This document shows, piece by piece, positions 16,889 through 26,948 of a DNA stretch of 51,643 nucleotides (its first letter is position 1; every line of letters starts with the position of its first letter). The position numbers and the translations under genes were made by a program. Source of the DNA: Flavobacteriales bacterium (GTDB lineage: Bacteria > Bacteroidota > Bacteroidia > Flavobacteriales > TMED113); NCBI GenBank assembly GCA_002701365.1, contig NZUK01000036.1, forward strand, positions 1-51,643, given 5' to 3'. The notes below the pieces were generated by a model. It was not told the origin of the DNA. It ran no database searches and was given only the letters and a program-made list of their open reading frames with translations.

Positions 16889-18319
16889 TCAAATTGGTTG
16901 TTTTTTATTGTTTAGTAAATCGATAGCAATAAGTATAGAAACACAACACCAAATAGCCACAGATGCCTTATCAGTATCTAAGAAATTATTTAATAATCCA
17001 TGAATAAAATAGCTTATTAGTGCAGTAACAATAGCAAGTAACCAAATGCTATCCGTTCTATTATTGGCAGTATAATACATATTTATTGCACGAATAACAA
17101 TCACCAAAACTAAAGAAAAAAAACTCAAAAAACCTATTAAACCTGTTTCACATAGAGCAGATAAATACTCACTATGAGCATTACCCATATCTCCAAAATT
17201 TGAACTTATTATAGTTCGATCCTTACTTAACTGAAATGAGCTATATTGAAATTGGTACGTTCCGGGACCCCAGCCATATAATGGCTTTTCAATAAACATT
17301 TTCAATGCACATTTCCATCTATTAATTCTCTCCATATTAGAAGCATCAGTAGAAATATTTGACATAGAAGAAATGTGTTCAATTAAATTATCAGAACTAT
17401 CTTGTTTATTTGTTTCTAAATTTTTTATAATAGATCCACTAAACAATAATAACATCACTGATAATACAACAGGGGAAATAAATAGTAGGACTCTATTAAT
17501 TTTTAATCTCAAAAATATAAAAACAATAAATGCAATAAATAAACTAATCCAAGCGGCCCTTGTAAATGAAAGAATTAGTCCTATTGAGAGAATCAATAAC
17601 ATCACTAATGACAATAATCTTATCCAAGTATTTTTATGAACGTAAAATAATGCAACATTAAAAGGTAAAAAAAAAGCAATCATGGCTCCATATGAAGTGT
17701 GATCATTAAAAAAAGGTGACATCATATAATGTGCTGAATGCTTGTCGAAAAAAAAATTTGCATGTTTAATTATTGTATAACTAACAACCATTGTTAAAGC
17801 AATAGTATACAATAAAACAAAAGAAGAAATAGAATTAGGTTTCTTAAATAAGAAAACACCCATAAAAACCAATGGTAGCACATACCAAACTCTATTCAGA
17901 AAAAACTTAAACGAAACTAGCGGCATTGACGAAGTGAATGTGGTAATAAGAATCCAAAATAAATAAAAGAGAAGAACCAATGTAATAGGATGTTTAAATA
18001 TAGACCTGAATTGTTTGAAATTATATGACAATTTCCAGATCGTCAATAGCATTAAACCAAACAAAATTGGTTCAGTGGGAAAAGCAAAGTTTAAACCTAA
18101 GTGGTCAAGACCCAGTTCAGAAATAGGAATTGAAAGAGGCGTTATGAAAAATATAATATATAGGACATAATTAAACCTATAAATAGCCATAAAGATAATA
18201 GCTAATAAACAAGGAGCTAAAAGAATGAAATTTACACTCTCTTTTAGAAAGTAAGCTATAAAAAATAAATAGATTACTGAACAAATAAAAACAACTACAT
18301 GATTGTAATAATTCATCAT
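16889..18319 (-). CDS. O-antigen ligase / Wzy polymerase family membrane protein
   Basis: 476 residues with about a dozen hydrophobic spans and a large periplasmic loop. RINRWKCALKMFIEKPLYGWGPGTYQ and the following NAHSEYLSALCETGLIG segment are the Wzy_C hallmarks (Arg and His that are important in WaaL/Wzy enzymes). It may be the polymerase of the surface polysaccharide or a ligase; sequence alone does not separate these. The ATG overlaps the stop of the Wzz-like gene (ATGA), so the two are coupled, which favours the polymerase role. Confidence 0.82.
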   Translation of the reverse strand: MMNYYNHVVVFICSVIYLFFIAYFLKESVNFILLAPCLLAIIFMAIYRFNYVLYIIFFITPLSIPISELGLDHLGLNFAFPTEPILFGLMLLTIWKLSYNFKQFRSIFKHPITLVLLFYLFWILITTFTSSMPLVSFKFFLNRVWYVLPLVFMGVFLFKKPNSISSFVLLYTIALTMVVSYTIIKHANFFFDKHSAHYMMSPFFNDHTSYGAMIAFFLPFNVALFYVHKNTWIRLLSLVMLLILSIGLILSFTRAAWISLFIAFIVFIFLRLKINRVLLFISPVVLSVMLLLFSGSIIKNLETNKQDSSDNLIEHISSMSNISTDASNMERINRWKCALKMFIEKPLYGWGPGTYQFQYSSFQLSKDRTIISSNFGDMGNAHSEYLSALCETGLIGFLSFFSLVLVIVIRAINMYYTANNRTDSIWLLAIVTALISYFIHGLLNNFLDTDKASVAIWCCVSILIAIDLLNNKKQPI

Positions 18320-19317
18320 TTTTTTAGATACATCGATGATTCTAAAATTGATAAAAATAAAATTGATAAAAATAAAACAGACATTAAAGAACCTAATACA
18401 ATTACTGAACGAATAGGCTGAGATTTTTTATCAGATGGATACGCTTTATTGATAATAAATTTGTTTTCTAATATATAATTAGCATCAACCCTAACTCTAT
18501 CAACTTCAAACTCAATCGCAGAAAGTTCATCCTCAATGTGATAACTTTTTCTAAGTAACATGTCGTGCTTTCCTGCGTGTAGAGCTAATTTATCTAATTC
18601 TTTTTTAATTCGTGATGCTCCACTTAAATTATTGGCTGCTAATGCTATAGCATATTGCTCTGTTAAACGCTCAGTTTGAGCAGTAATAGAAATAATTCCA
18701 TTTAATCTAAATTCTTGAAGTGAATCTTGTGTTAAATTTCTTTCTTTATAGAGTAATTCTTTTCTGTTTTGCAAAATGCTTAATGCCTGAGTTGCTCTAT
18801 TATGTTTTATTCGACTAATAACAACATCCATTAAACTAAGATAAGAATTAGCTATATTGGCAGCTATGATTGGATTTTTATCCATTACTGTTATTCGAAT
18901 AGAGTTGAATTTTGTTTTTTGAATTTTAACCGAACCCTTATAAAGGGTATGAATCATAGTTTTATGAAATGTTTCATTTTGACTTATATTATAGTGATTA
19001 TATAAATCAAACTTATTAATGATAGAATCTCGCATTTCATCACTATTCAAAATTTGGAGTAATTGCTCAGCCTCTTCCTCTTCACCAAATTCTAAAATAT
19101 CTTTTCTATATGGGTTATGCTCAATCAATAGAGCCTGGGAGACAGAATTGGTTGTAGTAGGATATATAATAACCGAAGAAGAAAACTTTTCTTCTATTAA
19201 GAATATAGATACTAAAGATGAAGTTAAAATAGTTAATAATGATATAATAATAAGTAGTTTATATTGTCTTGTAATTAAACGTAATAACCAAATAAAATCA
19301 AAATTCGAATCTTTCAT
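18316..19317 (-). CDS. Wzz-like polysaccharide chain-length determinant
   Basis: 333 residues with the Wzz topology: an N-terminal membrane span (LLIIISLLTILTSSLVSIFLI, residues about 17-38), a long periplasmic region rich in coiled coil (about 160-270), and a C-terminal span (VIVLGSLMSVLFLSILFLSIL). No cytoplasmic kinase domain is attached. It is expected to set chain length together with the adjacent Wzy-like protein. A perfect 15-base tandem duplication lies in the second span. A TATATTTG element between the Wzx stop and this ATG suggests its own promoter. Confidence 0.82.
   Translation of the reverse strand: MKDSNFDFIWLLRLITRQYKLLIIISLLTILTSSLVSIFLIEEKFSSSVIIYPTTTNSVSQALLIEHNPYRKDILEFGEEEEAEQLLQILNSDEMRDSIINKFDLYNHYNISQNETFHKTMIHTLYKGSVKIQKTKFNSIRITVMDKNPIIAANIANSYLSLMDVVISRIKHNRATQALSILQNRKELLYKERNLTQDSLQEFRLNGIISITAQTERLTEQYAIALAANNLSGASRIKKELDKLALHAGKHDMLLRKSYHIEDELSAIEFEVDRVRVDANYILENKFIINKAYPSDKKSQPIRSVIVLGSLMSVLFLSILFLSILESSMYLKK
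18344..18373. repeat. 15-base tandem duplication in the Wzz-like gene
   Basis: The unit AAAATTGATAAAAAT occurs twice head to tail without mismatch, in frame in the gene on the minus strand. It adds five residues (pattern LFLSI repeated) to the C-terminal membrane span. Probably replication slippage in an AT-rich stretch. Confidence 0.85.
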
Positions 19318-19340
19318 AATACTCTTATTTAATATAATGT

Positions 19341-19348
19341 CAAATATA
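19341..19348 (-). promoter_or_regulatory. Putative -7 promoter element for the wzz-wzy pair
   Basis: TATATTTG on the minus strand, exact TAnnTTTG match, in the short gap between the Wzx-like stop and the Wzz-like ATG at 19317. Implies a leader of about 18 bases and transcription partly independent of the flippase gene. Confidence 0.4.
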
Positions 19349-19350
19349 AC

Positions 19351-20799
19351 CTATTTGATTTGAAATTTATTTTCAATCAATAAATAAAAATCAGAGACTT
19401 TAAAAAGTCTTGTAACAAACAACGATAACAAGCAACAAAGACTGTACAATACTAAACTACCTTCAATTGAATAATTTTGTTTATATATAAAATATGTAGA
19501 AATAAGCAAGCATACTACAAAAAATAATAACCTAGCAAAGGTTAAAAACAATGAAAATCTAAATATATACACGCATAACAGAATCTGTAACAGACCTGTG
19601 AGAAACTGAGTAATTAGACTAGCCGTAGCAGAGCCAATAGCATTGTACTGGGGAATTAAAATTAAATTTAAAACAACATTCAAAACAACACCAAAAGCGG
19701 CCACTAAATTTAAATAAAACAAATTGCCATTTGCAGTTAATAATGTGCCGTAGATGTATGTTGAAGAAACACACAAAAAACAAATCATTAAAATTTTGAA
19801 TATAATAGACGACTCTAAGATGTTTTCTGCATATCTAATATCCATTATTTCGTAACTAAAAAAAAAGCAAAAAACAGAGAGTATTAATCCAAAACTCATA
19901 AGAATCTTAAAAGAAAAATTTACTAATTCATAAACCGATTCATTATTTTTTAACATTCTAGAAAAAATTGGCAATAACAAAGCAGCAAATAAATAAGCAA
20001 ACATATTTGATGCTTCAAAAAATCTATAAGCTTGAGCATATATTCCTGCTTGAACTGAGTTGTCATTAATCATGCGTTCTAACATAATACTGTCAATTCT
20101 ATAATATATAGTCATTAAAAGAATTAATAATGCGTAAGGCAAGCTTTTTTTAATGATAATAACAGCGAAAGGCAAATTCCATTTAAAGCTAAAAGATGAT
20201 GTTTTACTAAGTACCAAAGAAAAACATACTAACAATGTAATTACATATGCTAATGTCTGAGAATAGATAAACCATTCAATTTGAAATGCATTTTCAGTTA
20301 TCCCCCCCCACAGCAAAATAGAACAAATAATTATTAACAATACTCTATCTAAAATAGAAATTAAACCATCTTCTAAAAAAAGATGTAAGCCTGCAAGGTT
20401 CGATCTTATGTACAAGATGAAAGCCACTAAGGACTGATTTAAAGCTAATAATAATAATATTTTAAGTTGTAAAAAATCATACCCAAGAATAAGCGCAATG
20501 AAAAAAGTTGCACACAGATATAGTACAACTAAACAAATACGTAAAGTAATAATTCCAGAGAAATGCTTATCTAATAATTGATGATACTGTGCAATATTTT
20601 TAATATTATAATTTGTAATTCCTAGATCAAGAATTATATTAAGTAAAAAAGAAAAATTAATTAATGCAAAATAATTTCCATATACACTAGCACCCACTCT
20701 ATTAATTATTTCAGCATCAATACCCAGTATATAAAATGGCTTAATTAATAGATTAAGGATTAAAATTAAAATTAAATTCCAAGTAAATTTCTTTTTCAT
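19351..20799 (-). CDS. Wzx-like polysaccharide flippase (MATE/MOP superfamily)
   Basis: 482 residues with about 12-14 predicted membrane spans. Family-like features are the N-terminal GASVYGNYFALINFSFLLN and YYRIDSIMLERMINDNSVQAGIYAQAYRFFEA, typical of polysaccharide biosynthesis flippases that move lipid-linked repeat units across the inner membrane. Followed by Wzz- and Wzy-like genes, it completes the set of a Wzx/Wzy-dependent pathway. Specificity cannot be read from the sequence. Divergent from the GT4 glycosyltransferase with a 90-base gap in which I see no TAnnTTTG element. Confidence 0.87.
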   Translation of the reverse strand: MKKKFTWNLILILILNLLIKPFYILGIDAEIINRVGASVYGNYFALINFSFLLNIILDLGITNYNIKNIAQYHQLLDKHFSGIITLRICLVVLYLCATFFIALILGYDFLQLKILLLLALNQSLVAFILYIRSNLAGLHLFLEDGLISILDRVLLIIICSILLWGGITENAFQIEWFIYSQTLAYVITLLVCFSLVLSKTSSFSFKWNLPFAVIIIKKSLPYALLILLMTIYYRIDSIMLERMINDNSVQAGIYAQAYRFFEASNMFAYLFAALLLPIFSRMLKNNESVYELVNFSFKILMSFGLILSVFCFFFSYEIMDIRYAENILESSIIFKILMICFLCVSSTYIYGTLLTANGNLFYLNLVAAFGVVLNVVLNLILIPQYNAIGSATASLITQFLTGLLQILLCVYIFRFSLFLTFARLLFFVVCLLISTYFIYKQNYSIEGSLVLYSLCCLLSLFVTRLFKVSDFYLLIENKFQIK

Positions 20800-20889
20800 A
20801 AAAGATGTTTTATTTACAACTTTTTTAAGTTAACGTAAAATATCTAATTATCATATCCATAATTATTTATAATTGCTTAAATTCAAAAC

Positions 20890-22023
20890 ATGAGAGTTGC
20901 AGTCAATACAAGATTATTAATAAAAAATAAAATGGATGGCATCGGAAGATATGCTTTTGAAATTTTAAAACGTGTTACACAAAATAACCCTACAGTAGAA
21001 TTTCATTTTATTTTTGACAGACAATACAATTCTGACGAGTTCCTATTTAGCAAGAATATAATTCCACATGTTCTAAAACCTAAAACAAGACATCCTATAC
21101 TATGGTATATTTGGCTAGAAATACAACTACCTTGTCTTCTAAGAAAAATTCAGCCAGACATATTTTTTTCTCCAGATGGCTTTCTTCCAAGATACAATAC
21201 TTGCCCATCAATTACTACAATTCACGACATTAACTTTGAGCACAGACCAAAAGATTTGAGATGGTCTCACAGTCTGTTTTATAGAACATATTTTAAAAAA
21301 TATGCTCAATTATCAAATCACATAATTACTGTTTCAAATTATTCGAAACAAGACATCGCGAAAACATATAATATTAATGTAAATAAAATTAGCGTTGTCT
21401 ACAATGGTGTATCTGAAAAATTTAATAAAACAAACTATACTGAACAAATAAAAATCAAACAAAAATACTCTCAAAATCAAGACTTTTTTATTTTCATTGG
21501 AAGTCTACATAAACGAAAAAATTTAAAGAACTTGTTACTAGCATTTAATGATTACAAAGTACTCAAAGGCAAGTATAAATTAATAATTATTGGGGAAGAA
21601 AAATGGATAGATCACAATACAAAAAAAATATATCAAAATTTACTTTTTAAAGAAGATGTAATCTTTTTAGGTCGCGTTGAAGACTCTGAATTGTTTTCAA
21701 TTCTATCGGCAGCTAAAGCACTCTGTTTTGTATCACTTTTTGAAGGGTTTGGTTTACCAATTATTGAAGCTATGAGAGCATCTATACCTGTAATTGCCTC
21801 CAACACAAGTGCGATGCCAGAAATTTGCAACAATGCAAGTAGATTAGTAAATCCTTACAACATTGCAGATATTTCAAAATCTTTATTAGAAATTGAAAAA
21901 AATCCTAAATATAGACTAGAATTAATAAAAAAGGGAGATCAGCGCGTCAAAGATTTTAACTGGGATAAATCTGCAATAGAAATTTGGAAAATTATTGAAT
22001 CAACGTTAAAAAAATGTACGTAA
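20890..22023 (+). CDS. GT4 family glycosyltransferase
   Basis: 377 residues, GT-B fold. N-terminal VNTRLLIKNKMDGIGRYAFE and central TTIHDINFEHRP are followed by the donor-binding domain: FIGSLHKRKNLKNLLLAF, VIFLGRVEDSELFSILSAA and the EFGLP-like SLFEGFGLPIIEAM motif with both conserved glutamates. It probably adds a sugar during surface polysaccharide assembly, judged by the divergent wzx gene; donor and acceptor are unknown. The 3' end overlaps rnhB by ten bases. Confidence 0.9.
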   Translation: MRVAVNTRLLIKNKMDGIGRYAFEILKRVTQNNPTVEFHFIFDRQYNSDEFLFSKNIIPHVLKPKTRHPILWYIWLEIQLPCLLRKIQPDIFFSPDGFLPRYNTCPSITTIHDINFEHRPKDLRWSHSLFYRTYFKKYAQLSNHIITVSNYSKQDIAKTYNINVNKISVVYNGVSEKFNKTNYTEQIKIKQKYSQNQDFFIFIGSLHKRKNLKNLLLAFNDYKVLKGKYKLIIIGEEKWIDHNTKKIYQNLLFKEDVIFLGRVEDSELFSILSAAKALCFVSLFEGFGLPIIEAMRASIPVIASNTSAMPEICNNASRLVNPYNIADISKSLLEIEKNPKYRLELIKKGDQRVKDFNWDKSAIEIWKIIESTLKKCT

Positions 22024-22625
22024 AACAATATAAAAGTAAACATATTATTTGTGGATGTGACGAGGCTGGTCGTGGTGCTTTAGCAGGACCAGTAATAGCA
22101 GGCGCTGTTGTTTTGCCAAAAAATTTTTCTCATAACAACCTAAATGATTCAAAAAAACTATCTGAAAAATCTCGAAATGACATGGCTGATTTCATTAAAA
22201 ACAAAAGCTTATTTTGGAGTATCGGAATAGCAAATGTTGCTAAAATAGATAAAATGAACATATTAAATGCATCGATTTATGCTATGCATGATGCCATTAA
22301 TAATATTATTACTAAAATGAACCACCCCCCCGAACTATTATTAATTGATGGCAACCGATTTAAAACATATAAAAATATAAAGCATCAATGTATAATCAAA
22401 GGTGATGCAAAATACTGCTCTATCTCTGCTGCCTCAATCATTGCAAAAACATATCGTGATCAATTAATGATAAAACTAGATCAAAAACACCCTCATTATA
22501 ATTGGAAAAAAAATAAAGGCTACCCTACCAAAGAACATAGAAAACAAATCTGTAAATTAGGGACTACCAAACACCACAGAACAAGTTTTAAACTATTAGA
22601 AACTCAATACACCTTACCACTCTAA
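22014..22625 (+). CDS. rnhB: Ribonuclease HII
   Basis: Removes RNA from RNA/DNA hybrids, including single ribonucleotides in DNA. Motifs: IICGCDEAGRGALAGPVIAG (residues about 11-30, holding the catalytic Asp-Glu pair), LNDSKKLS, LLIDGNRF and the later GDAKYCSISAASIIAKTYRD. 203 residues is the normal length. ATG lies inside the end of the glycosyltransferase gene, and the lipoprotein gene follows after two bases, so these three are likely cotranscribed. Confidence 0.95.
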   Translation: MYVKQYKSKHIICGCDEAGRGALAGPVIAGAVVLPKNFSHNNLNDSKKLSEKSRNDMADFIKNKSLFWSIGIANVAKIDKMNILNASIYAMHDAINNIITKMNHPPELLLIDGNRFKTYKNIKHQCIIKGDAKYCSISAASIIAKTYRDQLMIKLDQKHPHYNWKKNKGYPTKEHRKQICKLGTTKHHRTSFKLLETQYTLPL

Positions 22626-22627
22626 CT

Positions 22628-25105
22628 ATGAAAAAATATCTAATTTTCATTATCACATCAATAATTATATCTTGCTCATTAGAGAAAAAAGACTCTAATA
22701 AATTGATTACTAAGGCAATCCCAACTAATTCTGAACTTATTATTAAGTTTCATAATATTGATAAAATATACCAAGAAATACAAACTTTTGAGTGGTGGGA
22801 ACAATTAAAGAATACCGAACTTTTTTACGAAAATCTCAATTTGTTAGATAAACTCAATAAAGACTATCAAATCGAAGAGTTTTTTTTAAATCAAAACACA
22901 TACCTAAGTGCAAGACCCTCAATTGGACAAAAAATTGATTTTTTATTTATTACATCAATAAGTGATATGCAAATTAAATCTCATAAACTAATGCGGACCA
23001 TAAATAGCAGTTTAAATAAACCTAGAAACTATGAGGGTGTTCAAATTAATAACATAGAAAGTCATGCAAATATTTATTTTGCTTATTATGAAAATATATT
23101 TTTATTAAGTTTATCTTCGATTCTTATAGAAGAAAGTATTAGAAAATTAAAATCTGATCAAGATATTTTTCAGTCTGATCCAATTGAAAAATTAAGTCAA
23201 AACTTACCCAAATACAGTGATATAAATATAATACTTAAAACTCCCCTATTAGAGCGGATAATCGGACATAAAAATATTTTTCTAAAATCAGACACCTGGT
23301 CTTGGTTTGATGCAGAATTAACTAAGAATAGTATTATACTCAACGGAGTCACAAACAGGGGTGAAGTTACATATTTATCAAACAGTGAATATAGTGATGC
23401 TAAAAAATCTAATATTGAAAATATTTTACCAAGACATATTACTGGCTTTTACAAATATCAAATTAACAACTATTCAGATTTAAATGAAGTAATAAATACT
23501 ATTAGCAAGGGAGCACATAAAAACATCTATCATTTGTCAGACAAAGTATGGTTCCCAGAAGAAATCAATATTGCATATAATGACGAAAAATTTGCAAACA
23601 AATCCTACATTGTCTGTAAAGCTAGCAATATCAATGAAGCTGTAAAATTCTTAAACAATTCAATTGATTCAGAAAAATATAATTATTTAAATTTCAATAT
23701 ACTAAAACTCAAATCGGACAATAATTCCATAAACTGGATCAATCAAATTTTAACTGGGTGGAATCATTATTTTTTTTGTACCATTGGAGATTACATTATA
23801 TTTAGTAACTCTATCAAAAAGATAAAATCACTAATCAACAACACAATCTCAAACCAAACAATTGGAAAAAACAAGTCTATTCAAACAATAAATCAAAAGT
23901 TAGGAAATAAATCTCACACATTGTTTTATCTAAACTTCCAAGAAACCAATAAAGAATGGAAACAGATTTTTAATTCTATTGTAGCCAAAAACACAGCATC
24001 AAAAGAATATTTCTTCAACTCAATAATTCTCTTACATCAAAATCAAACCTTTCAAAACCCGACCCTATGGAGTGTTAATTTAGATGCTGAAACTAATTAC
24101 AAGCCACAGATAGTTGTTAATCATTACTCACAAGACAAAGAAATAATAACTCAGGATATTGAAAACAATATTTACTTAATAAATAATAATGGCCAACGAT
24201 TATGGAAAAAAAATATTGGGAACTCAATTATTGGAGACATTCATCAAATTGATGCATTTAAGAATAAAAAATTACAATACTTATTTAATACAAAAGACTC
24301 TATATACCTAATTGATAGAAATGGAAAACATGTAAATCCTTTTCCAATAAAAAGCGAAAATACAATGACAACTCCAATTGCAGTTTTTGATTACGATAAT
24401 AATAGAGATTATCGGATTTTAGCTCCAATGAAAAATCGTCTATCCATGTATAACCATAAAGGTGAGATTGTTTCTGGATGGGAATTTTTACAAACTTCAT
24501 CAAACATTATCATGCCTCCTGAACATTATCAATTATTTAATAAAGATTACATTATAATTAGTGAAGAAGATGGCTCAACCTATTTATTAAATAGAAAAGG
24601 GCAAATACGAAATCCTTTAAAATCAAAAATTTACAGATCTAAAAAAAATACTAATCTTATAATAGGGTCATCTTTAAATGACAGTAAATTAATTGTTCCA
24701 AATACTCAAGGTGAATTAATATCAATATATTTTAACGGTGAAATTGATACATTAAAAATTCAAAATTTTAAAAAACAAGATGAATATATTTCTAACAATA
24801 ATTATACTATTCAGTTAAAAGATAAAAAACTAACGTTTTTATCTAAAGAAAATCAGTTTGAATATATATTTAAAATAGTTCCTAATTCTAAGCCAAAAAT
24901 TTTCCACACAAATGAGTCCATCGTTATTGGTGTAAGAAATGAATCAGAGAATTTGATTTATCTATTCAATGAACATGGGGGATTATACCAAAAACCTTTT
25001 TTTGGTACAACGAAATTTAGTATTGGAAAAATGGATCAATCAGACAATATTAATTTAATTGTAGGTAGCAGCGAAGGTTTAATATATAATTACCAAGTTA
25101 ATTAA
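22628..25105 (+). CDS. Large lipoprotein of unknown function with propeller-like C-terminus
   Basis: 825 residues. The N-terminus has a lipoprotein signal with lipobox ending IIISC (Cys about 16). Residues about 30-480 form an unrecognised domain rich in beta/alpha alternation. From about 500 onward, repeated short units such as NNIYLINNNGQRLWKKN, DSIYLIDRNGKHVNPFP and GSTYLLNRKGQIRNP look like blades of a PQQ/WD-type beta-propeller. No catalytic motif was found. It sits after rnhB and overlaps the convergent glucosaminidase gene by eight bases. Outer-membrane attachment is inferred from the lipobox. Confidence 0.65.
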   Translation: MKKYLIFIITSIIISCSLEKKDSNKLITKAIPTNSELIIKFHNIDKIYQEIQTFEWWEQLKNTELFYENLNLLDKLNKDYQIEEFFLNQNTYLSARPSIGQKIDFLFITSISDMQIKSHKLMRTINSSLNKPRNYEGVQINNIESHANIYFAYYENIFLLSLSSILIEESIRKLKSDQDIFQSDPIEKLSQNLPKYSDINIILKTPLLERIIGHKNIFLKSDTWSWFDAELTKNSIILNGVTNRGEVTYLSNSEYSDAKKSNIENILPRHITGFYKYQINNYSDLNEVINTISKGAHKNIYHLSDKVWFPEEINIAYNDEKFANKSYIVCKASNINEAVKFLNNSIDSEKYNYLNFNILKLKSDNNSINWINQILTGWNHYFFCTIGDYIIFSNSIKKIKSLINNTISNQTIGKNKSIQTINQKLGNKSHTLFYLNFQETNKEWKQIFNSIVAKNTASKEYFFNSIILLHQNQTFQNPTLWSVNLDAETNYKPQIVVNHYSQDKEIITQDIENNIYLINNNGQRLWKKNIGNSIIGDIHQIDAFKNKKLQYLFNTKDSIYLIDRNGKHVNPFPIKSENTMTTPIAVFDYDNNRDYRILAPMKNRLSMYNHKGEIVSGWEFLQTSSNIIMPPEHYQLFNKDYIIISEEDGSTYLLNRKGQIRNPLKSKIYRSKKNTNLIIGSSLNDSKLIVPNTQGELISIYFNGEIDTLKIQNFKKQDEYISNNNYTIQLKDKKLTFLSKENQFEYIFKIVPNSKPKIFHTNESIVIGVRNESENLIYLFNEHGGLYQKPFFGTTKFSIGKMDQSDNINLIVGSSEGLIYNYQVN

Positions 25106-25994
25106 ATTTAATTTTTTTAATAAGATTTATTTTTTGACCAACGTAAGGTTCGCTGCCCATCTCCATGCGATTTTTCTTATATAATTGTTTTAACTTAATA
25201 CCATGCAACTGAGAGATCGAATACATATTTTCTCCTTCCTGAACAATATGGTAAGGTTTAACACCCTTCCTTCTTTTAGGTTGTAAGTAAACTTTCTCGC
25301 CCTCAATAAGAGTTCTATCAATATCACATTCATTATATTTTAAAAGTTCCCAAAGCCAAACATCCATTGCTTCAGCAATATCATCATAATACTGACCATC
25401 TTTTGCTAAAATATATTTTGTATAATTTTTTTCAAAAATTTCTGAATCTGACACTAAAGATACTTCTACTTGAAGCTTATTTAGTTCTTTTCGATTTAGT
25501 TTTTTCTGATCATATCTTGACAAATCATACTCATTGATGAGGTTTATTAATTTTTTTGAATAGGTCTTACTAGTCGCATAACCTGCTTTCTGCAAACCTT
25601 TTGCCCATCCCTTGTAATCAGTTTTTCGCAATTCAAATAAAAATGCATATCTACTTCTTTCAGATAAAAAGATTGAGTGATCTCTATAAGATTCCGATAC
25701 ATTTTGATATTTCCTAAAACATTCATTTTTTTCATCATCATCATGATAAATAGAAGGCCCCACCCAGTGAACATGACATTTGATACCAAAATGATTATTA
25801 GCTTTCAGTGCTAATGTACTAGTCCCACTACCCGATTCTAATATACCTTGTGCTAAGGTGATGCTAGCTGGAATACTATACAGGTTCATTTCATGAATAG
25901 CTAGTGCACTATATTCTTTTATGTAATCTCTTGGTGTTTGAGCTTTACTAAAAGAACAAAGAAATAAAAAAATAAAAACTAGTTTTAAATTCAT
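25098..25994 (-). CDS. Glucosaminidase-domain protein with two LysM motifs
   Basis: Predicted exported peptidoglycan hydrolase, 298 residues. After a signal peptide (about 1-18, ending SKAQ), the GH73-like domain (about 25-160) shows ITLAQGILESGSGTSTLA with the likely catalytic Glu, NHFGIKCH, and SYRDHSIFLSERSRYAFLF. Two LysM-like units follow: about 190-240 (weak) and 247-298 (YHIVQEGENMYSISQLHGI, clear), for binding glycan strands. Its ATG overlaps the stop of the ACC-deaminase-like gene, a pairing I recall in other Bacteroidota. Confidence 0.9.
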   Translation of the reverse strand: MNLKLVFIFLFLCSFSKAQTPRDYIKEYSALAIHEMNLYSIPASITLAQGILESGSGTSTLALKANNHFGIKCHVHWVGPSIYHDDDEKNECFRKYQNVSESYRDHSIFLSERSRYAFLFELRKTDYKGWAKGLQKAGYATSKTYSKKLINLINEYDLSRYDQKKLNRKELNKLQVEVSLVSDSEIFEKNYTKYILAKDGQYYDDIAEAMDVWLWELLKYNECDIDRTLIEGEKVYLQPKRRKGVKPYHIVQEGENMYSISQLHGIKLKQLYKKNRMEMGSEPYVGQKINLIKKIKFN

Positions 25995-26884
25995 GAGTAA
26001 CTAAAATTAAATCCATTTAATCCTTGTAGACCACCTGTGTGAATAACTAATATCTTGGTTCTTTTATCAAAAGCATCGTTTTTGATCATATTAAATAATG
26101 AATAAAATAATTTTCCTGTATAAATTAAATCTAATTCCATATTAAAATCGCTCTTAAAACGACGAACAAATTTAATTAAATTACTATCAATTTTACCAAA
26201 ACCACCAAAATGAATATCAGAAATTAATTCCCAATTATTGTATAATTGAAAATCACAAAAATTTTTAATATTTTCACTTTGCTCTATTGTCTTTGTAAAT
26301 GGAGCAAATCCAATAAATTTTTTATTATTTTTCATACCCTTAATTAAGCCTGCTGCTGTACAACCAGTTCCAACTGGAGAACATAAATAATCATAATCAA
26401 TATCAATTTCATCAAAAATTTCTTGACAACCTTTAATTCCTAATAAATTATTTCCTCCTTCAGGTATTAAATAAAATTTTCCAAATTTCTTCCTTAATAA
26501 ATTAATTGTTTGAATAGATTTTTTTTGTCTATACTGATTACGATCCAAATAATATAATTTCATTTTATTTTTTTTACAAAAAGATAAAGTCGGTGTTTCT
26601 TTTTTTGCATGAGTATCTCTTACTACACCAATTGAACCAAAACCAAAATAATTGCAAGCATAACTTAAAGCATGTAAGTGGTTAGAAAATACACCACCAA
26701 AACTTAGTATTTTATCACAACCTTCATCAGAAGCAGCTTGGAAATTATATTTTAATTTGCGCCATTTATTACCTGAAATAATTGGATGTATGACATCATC
26801 TCTTTTAATAAAAATATCAACTTGCTTTTGATGTAAAAAATTACTACTTATTTTTGTAATTTTAGAAGGTAAATTTAAATTCAA
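25991..26884 (-). CDS. ACC deaminase / D-cysteine desulfhydrase family PLP enzyme
   Basis: 297-residue fold type II PLP enzyme. IFIKRDDVIHPIISGNKWRKLKYN (the lysine in GNKWRK is the PLP Schiff-base residue), FGGVFSNHLHALSYAC and SPVGTGCTAAGLIKG (phosphate-binding loop) are the family motifs. True substrate may be ACC, D-cysteine or another small amino acid; the sequence does not decide. There is no nearby ATG in frame; a TTG at 26884 is the best start, since a stop lies five codons upstream. Coupled by ATGA overlap to the glucosaminidase gene. Confidence 0.85.
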   Translation of the reverse strand: MNLNLPSKITKISSNFLHQKQVDIFIKRDDVIHPIISGNKWRKLKYNFQAASDEGCDKILSFGGVFSNHLHALSYACNYFGFGSIGVVRDTHAKKETPTLSFCKKNKMKLYYLDRNQYRQKKSIQTINLLRKKFGKFYLIPEGGNNLLGIKGCQEIFDEIDIDYDYLCSPVGTGCTAAGLIKGMKNNKKFIGFAPFTKTIEQSENIKNFCDFQLYNNWELISDIHFGGFGKIDSNLIKFVRRFKSDFNMELDLIYTGKLFYSLFNMIKNDAFDKRTKILVIHTGGLQGLNGFNFSYS

Positions 26885-26948
26885 TTTTTTAACAAATTAT
26901 AAATTATAATGTGTCAATATAATTGATTATTATTAAAATCCAATATCA

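Noticed and set aside
16889-22023. Considered as a horizontally acquired polysaccharide island
   Set aside because: Base composition looks like the neighbours, and no integrase, transposase or flanking repeats are present.
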